DNA of 64,000 nucleotides from Otis tarda (GCA_026413225.1 CM048555.1:76391785-76455784), one strand, 5' to 3'; shown: positions 45,301 through 60,300, counted from the stretch's first letter. Made by a program: numbers and translations. The notes: generated by a model not told the origin, from the letters alone.

Positions 45301-48300
45301 TTAAAACCATTACCCCATATCCTATCACAACAGGCTCTGACAAAAAGTTTGTCCCCATCTTTCTTATAAGCCCCCTTGAGGTACTGGAAGACTGCTATCA
45401 GATCTCCCCAGAGCCTTCTCTTCTCCAGGCTGAGCAGCCCCAGTTCTCTCAGCCTGTCGTCACAGGAAAGGTGCAGCAGCCCTCTGATAATTTTTGTGGC
45501 CTCCTCTGGACTTGCTCCAACAGGTCCATGTCCTTACGTTGGGGGCTCCAGAGCTGGACGCAGTACTGCAGGTGAGATCTCACCAGAGTGGACTAAAGGA
45601 GCAGAATCACCTCCCTTGACCTGCTGGCTGCACTTGTTTTGATGCAGCCCAGGACACGGTTGGTTTCCTGGGCTGCAAGCGTACATTGCTGACGTTATCT
45701 TTGAGATAGTTGCCCTGCAGCTTCACAAGCCAGTGTTACTGCTTCGTTGTACACATCTGTAAACTGATCAGTTATACATAGGTGTGGTCCCTGCTTTTTG
45801 TCAGACACGTTCCTTCCCTGCTCCCAAGAAAAACAATACATTCAGACAGGTGTCCTGTACACTAGCTTCTTGCAGATCAAGTACAGATCCTCAATTCTGT
45901 TTCTGTTGAGCACCAGTGGCTTTAAACTTGTTACCTGTAGGAGGCTAGAAAACATCCAGCTGGGTGTGAAACCTTCCAGTACAGAGTTTCCTACTCCAAA
46001 CTTTCCTTGAACAAATTTGGGCTGATACTGCATTTCCACTATAAATCTAGCTCTAGAAGTCATGTTGTCAGCATGTTTTTCAATCAGATAAACGTCTCCA
46101 AAATACCAACTTCTACACCAGCTGTGACAGGAGGAAAGGCAGTCGGGGCCTAAGATGAAGGGTATGTTTTAGTCAGTTCTCTGACCGTAGCAGGCATGGG
46201 AACAGTATTGTACCATGTAGCTGTTTTCCTGGGTGTAATCACAGCTTCTTCCTAACTTGCATAATTTGAAGGTTAGCGTATTGTGCTTGTGCCTCCAATT
46301 CTCTCTCAAAAAATGAACATATATGGTAGAAACAGTGTGACAGGACAACTCAGATTCTGTATTTTAGCTTTAAAACAGGTGGTATGGGGTTTTTTTCCAT
46401 CTAGTTTTGCATATATATCTCTCAAGATAAATGCAGAAAAGATTTTTTTTTTCCATTTGCGCTTTCTGTGGTTTTACTACCTCCAACGTAGACTTGTAGG
46501 GCCAGCCAGAAGTTACTTGAGTATTAGAATCTTCTCACACGGATATGTATAACAAATATGCATTTGGTTATACAGCTATTGTGTGGAGAAAATGAGAAAG
46601 TAACTGCTTGATTGTGAGAGAAGGTAGTGGAATAGCTGCGGCACCTAAATTTGTGTGTGTCTACATGTGCACACGGCTTTATCATTATCTCCAACTCTTA
46701 AAAATCAAACAAAAAGCCTCCTTAAAAACACAAACCTATTTAACCACACAAAATTTTAAATCTTAGAACATCAGAATTCCAAGTACGTAATTAAATTTCT
46801 TCTTTCAAGCTTTAAATCTGACTAAATTGAGCAGCTGATGCCTGGATTCATTTGACACCTTCTTCTTTGTCTGATTATTGTGTGTCTTGTGTTTCAGCAC
46901 ATGTAGACGAAGCTTACCGGAAACTCATCCTTCTTGTCTTAATACTGGAATTAAACCATTGAAGGAAGATTTGACGGCCTTTCCTAAAGTGGGGTTTATA
47001 TCTAAAGAACAAACACAAAATCTTAACGATCAAAATGGTAAATATACCTCTTTGACAACCTCAAGACCTTCGTCTTTGACTTTGGCTAATGAAAAGGGAA
47101 CCAACCTGAAAAATACAAATGAACCTCTTATGAAGCCTACAACAAACTTTCCAAAAGAGTGCGTTTCTGTAAAACAGTTGCAACATCTTAACTCTACCAT
47201 AGCAATACCCAGAGTCAGTAGCGCTGTTGAACTGCAGCGGACTTTAGACTGTAGACCTTCAACCTCAGATGCTCATCTTCACTCTCTTGCTGAGTCTCGA
47301 GTTAAACCACAGAGCAATTGCAATAGCCAGAACAGCCACAGAGGAAACAAGACTGATGAACTTACAGACATGGAATTTTTTATTAGACGAAATTCGAATG
47401 AGATTCTTTATGACAGAAATGAAAACGAAAGCTTTTGGACTGGAAGTGCCAAGGTTCAGGATAATAGTAAGTATTTGTAAAACTTCCTGTCATTGGAGAG
47501 TCCTTGTAGTTTATGTGTAACTACATACAAGTAGGTCCTTTGTAATGTATGCAAAATCAGTGATTTAAGTCATGTGAGTGAATCTGGAATTTGAGTCACT
47601 TGTGGGTTCTTTTACAAGGGAAATGCAGTAAACTTGAGAAGAACATCTTTTCCTGATAAAGGAAAAGGACTAATCATTAATTTCTAGAAATAAGTTGTTC
47701 AAAATGTATGCAAGAGCAGAATGGCAAAATGGGTTACAAAAGCAAGATTCTGTTTGGAATGCAAATGCTGGTGGCGTAATGAGAATGTTTTTTTTGTTGG
47801 GTTTTTTTTTTTAGCAATGGTCCTAAATTTTGTAAGATGGTGAGAGATGGAAATTATCAACAAAGCTTTGTGGAAGAGGGGCTTTCAGAATGTAATAACT
47901 GTTCTGAAAACAAACAAACCCCAAGTAACAACAACAAAAAAAGTCAACCCCCCCCTAAACCCAGAACAACCCACCTTGTTTCTGTGTTTTCTGTGTCCCA
48001 GTTCCACTTTGTGAACTCTTCAAGTTTTCCACATGGGACAGAATGGGAAGGCTGTAGTTGTTTAAGGAGCTGGCCTCCTGCTGTTATGTATTGTGCTGCA
48101 CATCAGGCAGTACAGCTGATCATTCAGGGTTCTGGGAATCTCCCTACACACTCACCTCTTCTTCCTTTCCAATCTCAAGTTGCTTGGTCTTGGATTACCA
48201 TGTGCTATTCCATAATTAACACAGCCAGCCAGGAAGTTGCTGTTGTAACCTGCTAGGCCTCACTCACAGTGTGGGAGGAAGATATGTTTGGCTTCTGTTA

Positions 48301-51300
48301 CAGTAAGATGCTGAAAGCCATTGCGTCATGAAGGGTGAAAACAGGACTGAGAAATGGCCAGGTTGTACTTCTGTATTCATTACTTGTGAAATGTGGTCGC
48401 TTCATGGCCTAGTCTGCTCAGTGCTCAGGTGCTCCAGCCCCAACGGCTGAAGAACTTTGGTTGAAAGCAGACAGCGAAAGGAGCTGTTAAACTTGGGTCC
48501 ACAGACTATGACTCCAGTGGAACTGGAGCTTGAGAAAGTTTCTACTGACCTGAAAAGAGGTTTCTGACAACTGCGAATATTTTAGCATAACTTTGTTTCA
48601 ATTCAATGTAAAGCTCACAGGAAAAGTTGGCATGGATCTTTCACTAAAATACATTTGCTTGCACCTTTGTATAACAAACTGAAACTTGTCTAATCTACAT
48701 TACTCTTCCCTGCAGTAATTGTCCGCAAGTCCATTTTAGCAGATGCTTCTAAAGTGAAGAAGCTGCAGCAAAGTGGGGAAGCGTTTGTACAGGATGGTTC
48801 CTGCAATAATATTGCACCTCACTTGCATAAATGCAGGGAATGCCGTTTGGACAGTTATCGGAAGAACAAAGAGCAAAGAGATTCCACTGTCTTCTGTCGA
48901 TTCTTTCACTTTAGAAGGTAAGAGCAATTTTGCCTCTATGTAGACTTTTATATTCTTTACATGTGAATGACATGCCCCATGTCTGAGTTGGACATATGAC
49001 CTTTTTTCCTTTGCTGAAAGCAGGTCTGTTGAGTGCTCACTCTTAGCGGTAACATGAATCTTCATCTTCCAGGACAGTTCAAAAAAAAAAAAAGTTCTTT
49101 GGTCAAAGTGGTCTTGTTTAGGTGTCTGTTTCAAAACTGCTACATGCCAGAGTGTAGCTGTTAAGCTGTAAGGCTAGTATACCTAAATAATGAGAGGTTG
49201 CTTATGGGGTTTTTAGCCCTTAGAAATTTAACTGCTTCATTTGAGTAGAAAATATTTTGGCAGGACTTTGAGCTCTTTATTTTGCTGTTTTGGGCTGAGT
49301 GCCAGTGGGATAACACGAGTGTAGTTTGAGTGCTACAGCTCAGTAGTGTTGGAGATAGTAGTGAGAGGGCAGATTCTGTGCACGTGTCTGAAAGTTTAGC
49401 GGCTGGACATATGAAGTGTTAGACTTGTATCCGCAGCTGTGGAAGAGTTGCAGTAGGTGGTGGGGGACTTTCAGCTGGAGTCATGGAATAGTGATGGACA
49501 AAATAATAATTTGTATTGTTTTGCTCTATTCTTTGTTCCACTTTATACTTGAGTTTGTGCCACTTTTGAAAGCTTTCCGTAGAAACACTTAATCAGTACG
49601 CTCGCTGGGTTTCAGGAAGGTGGATGGGGAGGGTCAGCAAGGCAACTTTATGGAAAACCTGGTGAGCATGGAGTGGTGATTGCTTTTCCAAACCTGATCT
49701 GCAGCTTCAGATCCATTATAACACATCCACAGCCCCCAGTGCCTGATTCTTGGAGTTGAACAGCCAAGTTCTTTTGATGTTTGATCTCTATAGCTTTTAA
49801 GACACCGTGAGGAACCCTTTCAAAAAGTGTTAAACTGGTACTTGAAGCCCATCTGGAAAACCAGTAGTCAAATGGCAACACCTTGCTGTTTTTTAACATT
49901 TCCTTTCCTTTGTTTTCAAGTTGTGTAATTTTTTTCTGTGAAACGTTTAATCTTATGTCCAGATGTTGTTGCATGCTTTTTATTTCCCACCACACCCATT
50001 TAAGCTTTGAGGCATAGACTTTATTCTGTGAGCAGAAGATAATGCTTGTGATATTAGAGAGGAAAAGCAAAAATACTAGTTATCATGAAGGAGATGGGAA
50101 GCTTACTTACGCTCAGTTTTCCTTTTGATTTTCAGAGGAATAATGTTCTTTTGAGTCTCCAGGTAGAATGAAAAGAAGCTATAGGCCTGAAGAGCTTTTG
50201 AAGAGAGAGAACTGAAAACAGACTACAAAGATCATGGGGAAAAAAAAACCAACCTTTTTCACTCCTTTATTTGTTTCTTGAGTTTTATTCTTCTTCTACT
50301 GCAACACCACCCCCCTTGCACACTTTGTAGCTAAAAGTTTTTTAAAAAAAAAAAGTGTTACTAATCCCTTCTTTAACCTCAGATTAGAATTTTTTTTGTA
50401 GTAAATACTGGGATAATCTGACATTAATCGAAATGTTAAAAAATGTGTCAGACCAGAGTAACAACAGACTATGCTAATTCATCTTCTCAGGGTAAAAATC
50501 CAGACTTGCAGTGCAGTTCAAAGCAACTTAATCCTTCAGTTTAGAACTTGAAGCTGATGGAACTTTCAGATTTTAATGTGGAAATCTGCAAAGTCTGAAG
50601 GTGGCGTTTGTCTGGTGATACCAGTTGCCAGCATTCTGGCAAAAAAAACAGCCAGTGTTTTTTTTGCCACATTAACACTACAGTGAGCACATGATGTTAT
50701 CAGAAGTCAACTTTTCCTCTACAGCATTTAGTTAAAAGGCTTCTGAAACCAAGGCTTCTTGATGTTTTTTATTTAATAAACTATTAACAACACAGATCTC
50801 ATCTTTTCCACCTACACAGAATCACTCAAGAATCTTACTCAAGTTTTACTCTGTTTTTTTGCCAGCTACTTCAAAAAAATTGTTCCTGAAATATATTGTA
50901 TTTTTAAGGTGTTCTAATGTCTCTTGTGAGTTGTACATAGTTCTAGATTAAATTTACTGTTACTGCCTCCTCTAGATGTGATCTTTAATGCCAATGCATT
51001 TTAAAACTGATGTTAACCTGATCTGGTTTTGTGTGAATAAAAAAAAAAAATCTTAAGGGAATCTAGTTTACTACCAAAAATATGATGTTTGGGTCTTTTT
51101 TTTTTTTTTAAACAAGCAGTACATTAAGCATACTTAATGCTAACGATGAGTATGTTTACCCATGTTTGTTGAAACTGTTAAGTGTTAAACTCATTGACAT
51201 ACAGAATACATGTTTACAGTTCAGTCGTTGACTCATTGGAATGAATGTAAACTAATAAAACATCGGGGATGATGGATTTTTTTTCTCCTTCTCCCTCTCT

Positions 51301-54300
51301 TTCACAGGTTGCAGTTCAATAAGCATGGAATACTGCGTGAGGAAGGCTTCTTAACTCCAAATCAGTATGACCCTGAAGCTATCAGCTTATGGCTACCTTT
51401 ATCAAAAAATGTTGTGGGTCTAGATCTCGACACAGCGAAGTATATCCTAGCCAACATTGGAGATCACTTTTGTCAGCTAGTGATATCTGAAAAGGAAGTT
51501 ATGTCTACAATTGAACCACACAGTAAGATGAATTTGTATTAAAATAATCTGTATTTTAATAGGTTCACGTGAAACTGTAAGCTTCTGACCTGTGATAATA
51601 CATTGCGTGCATTTGGAAATGTCATTCATATAAGACTCCAGTGTTTCCCTCTCTTCTCGGAGAGAGGTGCTGGTTAAGATCCAGTGTGAACAACTCTGTT
51701 CACAGGCAGGGGAAAGGGAAGAGTAATTCTACCCTTCTTTATTGTCAGAAAACTTTTCTCAATTTATCAAAATACTTTTCCTGTTGCAGAGGGTGTAATT
51801 CTGTTATGAAACAGAAGTGTTTAAATAAAACAGCAGCCAGCTGATAAGTCTATTCTTAGCATGTACCTGAAATAAAGCTTTCATTTCGCCTGCACAGATT
51901 CTGTTAGGTTGCTTTGGTCCTATTTTGTTGTTATTGCATAATGGACCTAACAGTGCCTGTCAAGTCAGTAAAGAAATCTTTTTTTCCTGCGCCTGTAGGT
52001 GCAATTTCAAGGGATTATGTGTACAGCCCTACTGGGAGTAGACCAGAGAGGTGCTGTTGGTGGGGTAACTGACTGCAGAGCTTCATCAGCGCAGATGGGG
52101 CAAACCTTGCATCCTCAAACAAAGGTTTTCAGCCACATCGAAACCTCTTTGTAGCAAACATGAGCAGACGTGTTCTTGCATAATCACCTCTCAGAGCAGA
52201 ATTACTCTTAAAACTATCTTTGTTTTTTGGGTTATAACTACGTGACTGAGATGCAGTACAGTTTGGAAGACTGGCTACCTAATGTCTTCTGCATCTGGGT
52301 AGAACTGACATGATATAAAGATTATATCAATTTACCACTCACTCCAAGGTTTTGAATAGAAGGGGGGGGGAATGAACAGGCTTGAATGCCTTTCAAAAGG
52401 GGATGGAAGAGAAAAGGAGATGGAAGAGTTGAGGTATTTCAGAAATTCCTGCTGTGAGGTCTTACCCTGCACTACTTGCAATGTATGAACTCTGCTCTTT
52501 GCTTGAACTGGAACATATTCAGGCCTGTAGAGCCAGAGGGAGAGGTACAGGCTGAAATACTGAAACATTTTCAGAAGGATAAAATTTTGCATGAAGTTTG
52601 TGAAACAAAGGGGAGGTGTGGTGTTTTTTAATAGCAGAGGATGAATCTGTTAGCATACCTACCACCTACATCCTGTGCTTAAAAAAGCAAAGACACGTGA
52701 ATTCTGGAGTTGGTTTGGAAGGAGCAAAATATCACAAGTTCCTCTTTGATTGTTTATTACCCTGACTGGTGAGAGTAAGGGAACTCAGTTTCATTAAAAT
52801 GGAGGATATTTTTAATGCCCTGGGTAGTAAAGAAGCAATTTGCAATCTAGATAGTCATTCTTCTTTGAACAGTTCAGTGAAGGAGTGTCTCTCAGTTGAC
52901 ACAAGAAAAACGTAGATACTCCTGCCACCATGATTTGAAGTTGTGGTAAACTTTTCTTGGCAGCGTTCAGTTGCAACAGCACCTTTTAATAAAAATTCTG
53001 TCTCTGACAAATGTCACAATATTTTGTTCAGACACTACTTTTTAGTGGATCATTTATGTTTGAATATTTTTGCACTGCACAGTATATTTCAGGGTCACCC
53101 CTTCTCTCTTTTACCAGTGAGTTACCTGACTGCTACGTAGAGTCACAAGGTAAACAAGTGTGAAGGAGAAAATTGTTTGGGAGAGCTTCATTAAAGAGAG
53201 TTCCTTAAAGGATTGGTAGGAAAGCACGTGTGACATTATCCTTGTGTAGTGAAAGATTGACCAGTGTAGAAAGAACAGCTTGTTAGGTCACGCTGCTCCT
53301 TGGTCACAAACTACCAAAAGGAGACCTACAGAGAGAGGAGACAAAGGACTAGGAGGAGTGGAAAAGGACAAAATTCAGAAAACAAGTATGAAATGACATG
53401 CAAAAGATAACAAAAAAAACCCTTCATCCTGTTTTGGGGAAATTGGAAGTTTGGCCTAGAAAATGGTAAATATAGTGCATGTTTTTAAAAGGCAGAGAAG
53501 AATGGAGCTGTTGACATTTAGACCTCTGTCTCCTGGAAGAATTTTTAAGCAAGTAGTCAAACAGTTTTTAAGTCCTGCTTAAGAACAACTTGTGCCAAGC
53601 TATTCTAGTGTTGTTCCATACATGGTTAATGGGTATTATGTAGAAGAAAAGCAACAGATGTCTTGGATCCTGGTGTGGTTTTTTTAGCGTATGTTAGGAC
53701 ATGGTCTCTCATAACTTGCTTTTAAAATTAAGAAATGTTGTGGGCAGAAAAGTTTCAGAGAAGTTACAAGTGTGGAAAGAGGTAGGAGGAGGCACTTGTG
53801 TGCTTTTTTGTCTAGTCTAGTTTTCCAGCTGGTGGAATAATGAAATGAAGATCAGGATAAAATAATCCGTGTATACTGCAGCCCTGGAAGGGCTTGTAAT
53901 TTTTTTGGAAGATCTGTCAACGTTTAGGATGTTTTGAGTGAACTGAAGAAGGGACTTGGAGTGAGGAGAGGTGGAATGTAATGGGTACGTAAGAAACCTG
54001 AACAGCAGCGGTCAGTTCTTCAGAGAACAACAACTTGCCATTCTGCGAAGGTCTGATACACACCTATAAACATCTAGAAAACCTACTAAAAGGGAAAAGA
54101 ACTACTTGCCCACTATAAGGGCAAGCTAGACGTTAGGCTTAGCTTGCTAGTAGTAAGTTTTTTTTTCCCTAAGGTAGGTGTGGAATTTCTACTTAGGAGA
54201 ATGTCAGCAGTGTGCATGTTAACTTGGGCAAATGCACATCAGGGGTAAGAGATGTAGTTGGTGCTGCACAGGAGAAAGCAAAATGGTCTTGATTGCTTAG

Positions 54301-57300
54301 GCTCTGTTCTGGACCTACTTTTCTGAGCCTGTAACAGCAAAAGCTTTGTTTGGAGTTCCAATACAAAACCAAGTCTGTGTCTTACATCGCTAAAGTGTTT
54401 TAATGTAGTTATATTTAACGTGTGAATATTTTGTTGTTTTTAAACTAACACTTTGACTCACCTGTCAATCACCACAGGACAGGTAGCCTGGAAGCGTGCA
54501 GTTCGTGGAGTTCGAGAAATGTGCGATGTCTGCGACACCACGATCTTCAACCTTCACTGGGTCTGCTCTAAGTGCGGCTTTGGCGTATGCGTGGATTGTT
54601 ACAGGATGAAGAAAAAAAGCTTACATGAAGGTGAGAATGCATATTGCTACTTTAAACCAAGTGAGAAGAGGGGAAATAAAACCTTTGTTTTGAACTTAGA
54701 AGTCAGTAACAACCTTAAACAGCAAGACAATAAGTCTTCCCAACAGAAAGAACATGTAGACCTGTGGTTTGGTGTATCAATAACAGGAAAATATGTAACT
54801 TTCCAGAGGAGATGCATTAATAAAACAATTTAATGGTTTTGTTTTACAGATGATGACTCAGACACTTTCTCCTGGTTTAAATGTGTGAAGGGGCAGGCGC
54901 ATGAACCAGAGAATCTAATGCCTACACAAATAATTCCCGGAAAAGGTATTTTCAATACTGAATTGAGATGAAAAAAATGCTGTAGGCTTTTGCTGTCTTT
55001 TGTATGTTGTTGATACTGTACTGAGTGAGGGTGTGGTTTTTTTCTTTTTTTTTTTTTTTTTTTAGTGATAAAGGTAGTAAAAGCTTAGTTTTTATTGTCT
55101 GAAGATTGGAATAGCCTGTGTACTTAGTACTGTTTTATTATCTTTGACCTTTACAAAGAAGCAGTAAAACTTCTTGTTTAATGATGAACTGTATTCATGT
55201 TCTATTGTTTACCTGCACAGCGTACGCAATTTCTTAAAAAGTCTTACTGAATGCTGGATGCTCTAATTACTTGTGAGCTCACTGATGACTCTTTTCCTTC
55301 AGCTCTCTATGATGTTGGTGATATTGTTCACTCCATAAGAACAAAATGGGGAATAAAGGCAAATTGTCCGTGTGCAAATAAGCAGTTCAAGGCACTGTCG
55401 AAGCCAACTCTAAAGGAGGATTCAAAACAGGTATTGCTACTGTCTCACATTATGTCTGTGAAATACAGGTTTGCCTCAGTCTGCTGCCTGTATTTTAAGC
55501 CAATGGTAATTGACTTTGTAGGCATGTCAATCCTGACCACTACTGATAGACCCACCATGTAGGTTTTTGTTCAAAATTTGTATTTGGTATTCATCTTTCC
55601 GGTTCAGTTCTTTTTTCAGTTCTGGGGAAAATCTCATTGTGTCTCTGACACGCTGATGCCTCAGCAAGTGACGTAACCTTGAGAAATGCTCAGTGATTAT
55701 TTTTTTAGAGCGAAAAAATAGGATTAGATTGAGAGAACCCTGAAGAGTCTTAAGAACTGACTAGTGGGAATGATTGTGAAGTGTAGACTATCCCTTGGGT
55801 CCTCGAGATGTAATACATGCAGCACCTAAAAGAATAAGTAGGGTGGAAGAGCACTGGAATTTGTAAAAGAACTAAATGTGAATAAAAGTGTGAGGGCTAA
55901 AGCAGTATTCTCTGGGAATCCTAGTAGAAAATTTGCTGCTTGTTAAATTAAAACCAAGCAAACCAGCCCCCATAATATGTTATTTGTAAATGGATGTAGT
56001 GTTTTTTTTTTTTTACTTTTGAAAATAGAGCACAAATTAATGGCTTCGTTTTCCAGCATCATGCAGGAAACCAGCTGAATTAAGTAATTTTAATTTTGTT
56101 GTATCTTTTGCCATAAACTTATTTTGAGAATCAACGTGTTAAGTGTAAGAAGCAGGCTGAACTTGATTTTGATGTTGGTAATCAATAGAAGAGATTTAAA
56201 ATGTTGTGAAGTGTTAAAAGCAAGGAAGATGATTACGTGATTCAAAAGTTAGCCTATGACTGACTTAACTTTAGTCTTCTGTTTCTCAAGATTTCCTCTG
56301 CGACCCTGGACGAACAGCTGCATTGAAGTTTATCTATACCTCTCACTATGTAAAATAGGCATTGCACTGGTTGTGTGAGAATGAACTTACTGAAGTTTGA
56401 AGCATTTTATGTTATGTCATGTTTGGAATCCTTACTAAGCATCAGCAGCCATAAAGAGATGAAATAAAGAATGTAGCAATAGGCAGACAGAGGTGCAGAA
56501 TAATTTCTTGACTGGAAGGTATTTGAGAAGAGAGAAGAAATTTAGCCAGTCATGCAGGAATCCCAGGCCAAAGCATTAGTTCTTGTTAGCCTCTTACCTG
56601 GAATCTCCAAATGAGTGGATAAATCAACTGCACAGGTCCTGTGCTTGGATTGTGCTGACCAGGCAGGCTGCACTCATGGGCAGATCAGTGGTCTTCTGCT
56701 GCCTTCTTAAGATAAAAATTTAAGGAGCGCTATGTATTTGTTTTAGTCTACCGAACTAGACCTCCAGCTTAGCACTGCTCTGCACATCAGCTCTCACTGG
56801 AATTGTGAGAGTGCTGCTATAAAACCTGCGTTTGGTTCCCAAAGTAGTCCCAGAAAATGCAGGTGGGAAGCTCGGCTCTCTGTGCTTGTCTTGAGCGGTG
56901 ATGGACTCTGTTGCCTGCTCTTAAAGTTGGGGGATCCTAAATCCTGCTGAATCATCATCTCTGGCTCATACTGAGATTCAATGCTGACCTCTTGTGGAGA
57001 TCTGAAATTTTTTGAAGGACCAAACCGTTTTTTTTTGTAAAAGAATGAATTTGGACATGTTGTGACTTGCTGCCCCTTTCTGAATAGAGTGTGTTAGTGT
57101 CTAATCAACTTCTCACTTTGTTTTTTCAGAACTTGGTACCTGGAGAGAGGACCAACCTTCAACAGAACAGTTTTGTCCTGAGCCCACAAGTCAGTACACA
57201 CGATCCTCCTCTGAAGTCAGCAATTGGAAGTAAACAAACGGCTTCAGTAAATACTTCTCCTTCATTAAGCTGGTTATCAAACCTAACAAGTGGAAATGTA

Positions 57301-60300
57301 AATAAAGAAAACAAAGGTATGTGCAGAACCAGTGAAGAGTCTCCCTTGTGGCTGTTTGTGAGAGAATATAGATCAGACCCAGCAATATCTGCCACTGAGA
57401 ATCTGCATGCTGGGATGGGCGTTCAGTGCCTGTGCTGCAGAACTGATCCGTGGCAATGACGTGGAGTAAAACCCGGCAGAGTTAGCATATTCGCCTTTGA
57501 AAACTAGATTAATATCCCATTGATGCAAGCATTCTTGAAAATTCAATTTGAGAATGTGTTTATTTTAGTGTGTGTGATTTTAAAACCTTTGGAGTATTGA
57601 AGAAAGTGAAGTGAAAGTATTTATTTGGCATGTATTGAGGAGATTATATATATAATGTACATACATATGCATATAGGGGTATCTTGTTGTCTTAAAAATA
57701 AAAAAAACCCAAAGCATACACTTCTCATCATTCAGAGAATTAATCTTCTGATTAATTACTTGCTTCATTCTCAAGTGTGTTCTTTTCTTCATTTCAGAGA
57801 AACTCCTCATCCCTATTTCCAAGAATGAAAATAAACCTCTTCAGACACTCCCTAGTTTAGCTAAGCCCACTGCAGCCCTGCAGACATTCAACAGTGCAAT
57901 ATTAACGCCGGTGAGCAACAACAACACAGGATTCTTGCGGAATCTGCTGAACTCTTCTGGAGGAAAGGTATGTGAAAAATTTTGGTTTACAGGTTTGAGT
58001 TGATACCAGGCTTAGACTACTGTTCTAAACCTGAGAACAACTACCACAGACATATGTCACAGTAGGTAAAATTCTGTCTTCGTCTGGGGAAAAAGGACTT
58101 AACTGTCTGTCCAGTTAGCGCTTTCTAGAGGAGTAGCTTAGTGGTACTATGAGCCAGTCTTGCTTGGTGAGGGATTGGGAACCAAGTGCTAAAGCAGATG
58201 AAGTTACTTAGGGTAGTGCCTGGCAGGTGCATTAATTGGCTTGTCCGTTAGACTCGAAACAGAAGCATCGAGGAACTTAGAGATGGAAGGAAAAACATTC
58301 TGTGGTGGGTGACTGTTTTTCTCATACCTTGTTTGCAGACTGGTTCTCTTCAGATGTTCCAGGGCTTTGTTTGCTCTTAGAGATAGGACTTCAAAACAGT
58401 GGGGTAAAATATTGGCCTTGAGAATTCCAAGATGAAACTGCATTTCTGTTCTTTGGTACAAAAAGTCCCGTTCCGTGTTGCATTTCATGTTTTCTGCAGC
58501 GTTGCTGAAATGTAAATCAGAGCAGAACTTCTTATGCCAGAATGCTGTAGACCAAGTGTCAGAAATGGCATTGGCATTTAATGATGGTGAGTTTCTAGAC
58601 AGCAAAGTTCTGCAGATTTTTGTTTCTCTGCACAATTGTGAGCTCAAGTGAAAAATTTTTGAAGAGGCAAGTATCTTCTTTAAAGTCTATAGAAAAAGGC
58701 AACAGAAAAGTGCGCCAACCTCTTTTTTTTTGTTCTTCTTTCTCTCTCTTTTTGTTTTGTTCTTTTTTTTTTTTAAATCAGACAGACAATGGACTCAAGA
58801 GTACACCCAAAATCCTTGACGACATTTTTGCTTCCCTGGTGCAAAACAGAACAATTACAGATTTGCCCAAGAAACCTCAAGGATTGACTATAAAGCCTAC
58901 GATAATGGGCTTTGATACGCCTCACTACTGGTTATGCGATAACCGCTTGCTATGTCTTCAAGATCCCAACAATGAAAGTAATTGGAATGTCTTCAGAGAG
59001 TGCTGGAAGCAGGGACAGGTATTTAAGTTTTTCTGTTTTTTCCAATTTCAGTTCATGTGCTTTGCCCTTTAATTGAAGGGCAATGATAAGCAACGCTAAA
59101 CCTTCATAAAAATGTACGACGTGAACACTGTTAGATCCTTGGATAAAAGGATGTATATTTTACTGTTAGAAATCAGTTTCTGAATGCATTGCAGAATGGC
59201 TCTGCATAAAAAGCTGCCTCGTAGCTTGTTTATGTGTTTAATAATTCTTCAGAATATATTCTTTTTCTTCATAGCCTGTAATGGTGTCAGGAGTGCATCA
59301 CAAATTAAACGCAGACCTCTGGAGACCAGAGTCCTTTAGGAAGGAATTTGGCCAACAGGAAGTAGATCTGGTTAACTGCAGGACCAATGAAATCATCACT
59401 GGAGCTACTGTAGGAGATTTCTGGGATGGATTTGAAGATATTTCCAGTGAGTAGTGTGAATTTTTGTTCCAGTAGGTAAAATATTCAGCAGCAATAATTT
59501 TGCCCTAGCAAAAAATTGTCGTCCTTGAGCAGCATAAAAGATGTTCCAGGCTTTTTCTTCATCCTGGACAGTGTCTCTGCAATGTGTTCTCACCGTGTAT
59601 GCCTGTGGGATGGTGGAGTGGACAGAAACTGTCAGCCCCATGGAGGGCTCTCTTTCAGGAGTATGTTCGGCTGCCTTGAGTCTTTCGGGGAAGCATTCTG
59701 AGAAAGTTTGGGATCTTCCTAGCAAGTAGGTTCACCTGTCAGCTTTTTTGCCCAGTTCAGCGGAACATAAAAGAGCAAGTGTAGGGCTGGCGTAATTGGG
59801 TTCTGCTGTTTTAACTTGCATGTGCCTTTTGTTCCTAAGGAACTGAAGTTATTTTGTATAAAAATGGGTTTTGGGGAGACGAGCGTGAGGTTTGGCATTG
59901 TTTTCACCTTTAGGTGAAACAAACTTTTTCTAGGAGAATTAATCTATTTGTGTGATGTAAACTTATGGAATTTGGTACTCGGCGCAAGAAGAGTGGGAGC
60001 TGGAAGGCTCACTTACATCTTTCTTTTCTGTTACCTGATCTTTGAAAAGATTTGGCTTTATCATCAGCTGCTCTAGCCTCAAACACAAAACAGTTGCCTG
60101 AGATAAATTGTAGGAAGTGCTTGGGCAGGGCAGCTGGTAAAGGCTACCTGTCCAGTCTGAAATCTCCTGTGGTACCACGTTATTCACGGCAGTAATACCC
60201 CACTGTGGTGTCAGGTGAACTTGCATGGCTTTGGTTCTGTATACATAGTTGTGGAATGAACATGATTGTAAACTAAGATAAGGATTTCTTTGTCTTGATT

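Larger units (their letters stand above)
44151..46897 (+). other. KDM3A: KDM3A intron 9 (contains an inverted CR1 pair)
   Basis: 2.75 kb, GT-AG. Half of it is CR1 sequence: a plus-strand piece at 44302-45008 and a minus-strand piece at 45055-45700. The remainder holds no recognised feature. Confidence 0.9.

Noticed and set aside
47837-48256. 139-codon frame in KDM3A intron 10 as an extra exon
   Set aside because: Exons 10 and 11 join in phase without it, and the peptide has no resemblance to KDM3 proteins.
56290-56410. Possible MIR3-like trace in KDM3A intron 15
   Set aside because: One block ('tatgtaaaataggcattgcac') is too little to support a call.
57317-57459. Open extension of exon 16 into intron 16
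   Set aside because: A strong donor at 57317 and a phase-matched acceptor at 57797 explain the gene. The extension is not homologous to KDM3A.
58204-58647. 147-codon minus-strand frame in KDM3A intron 17
   Set aside because: No domain, no supporting splice sites, and antisense to a well-supported intron.
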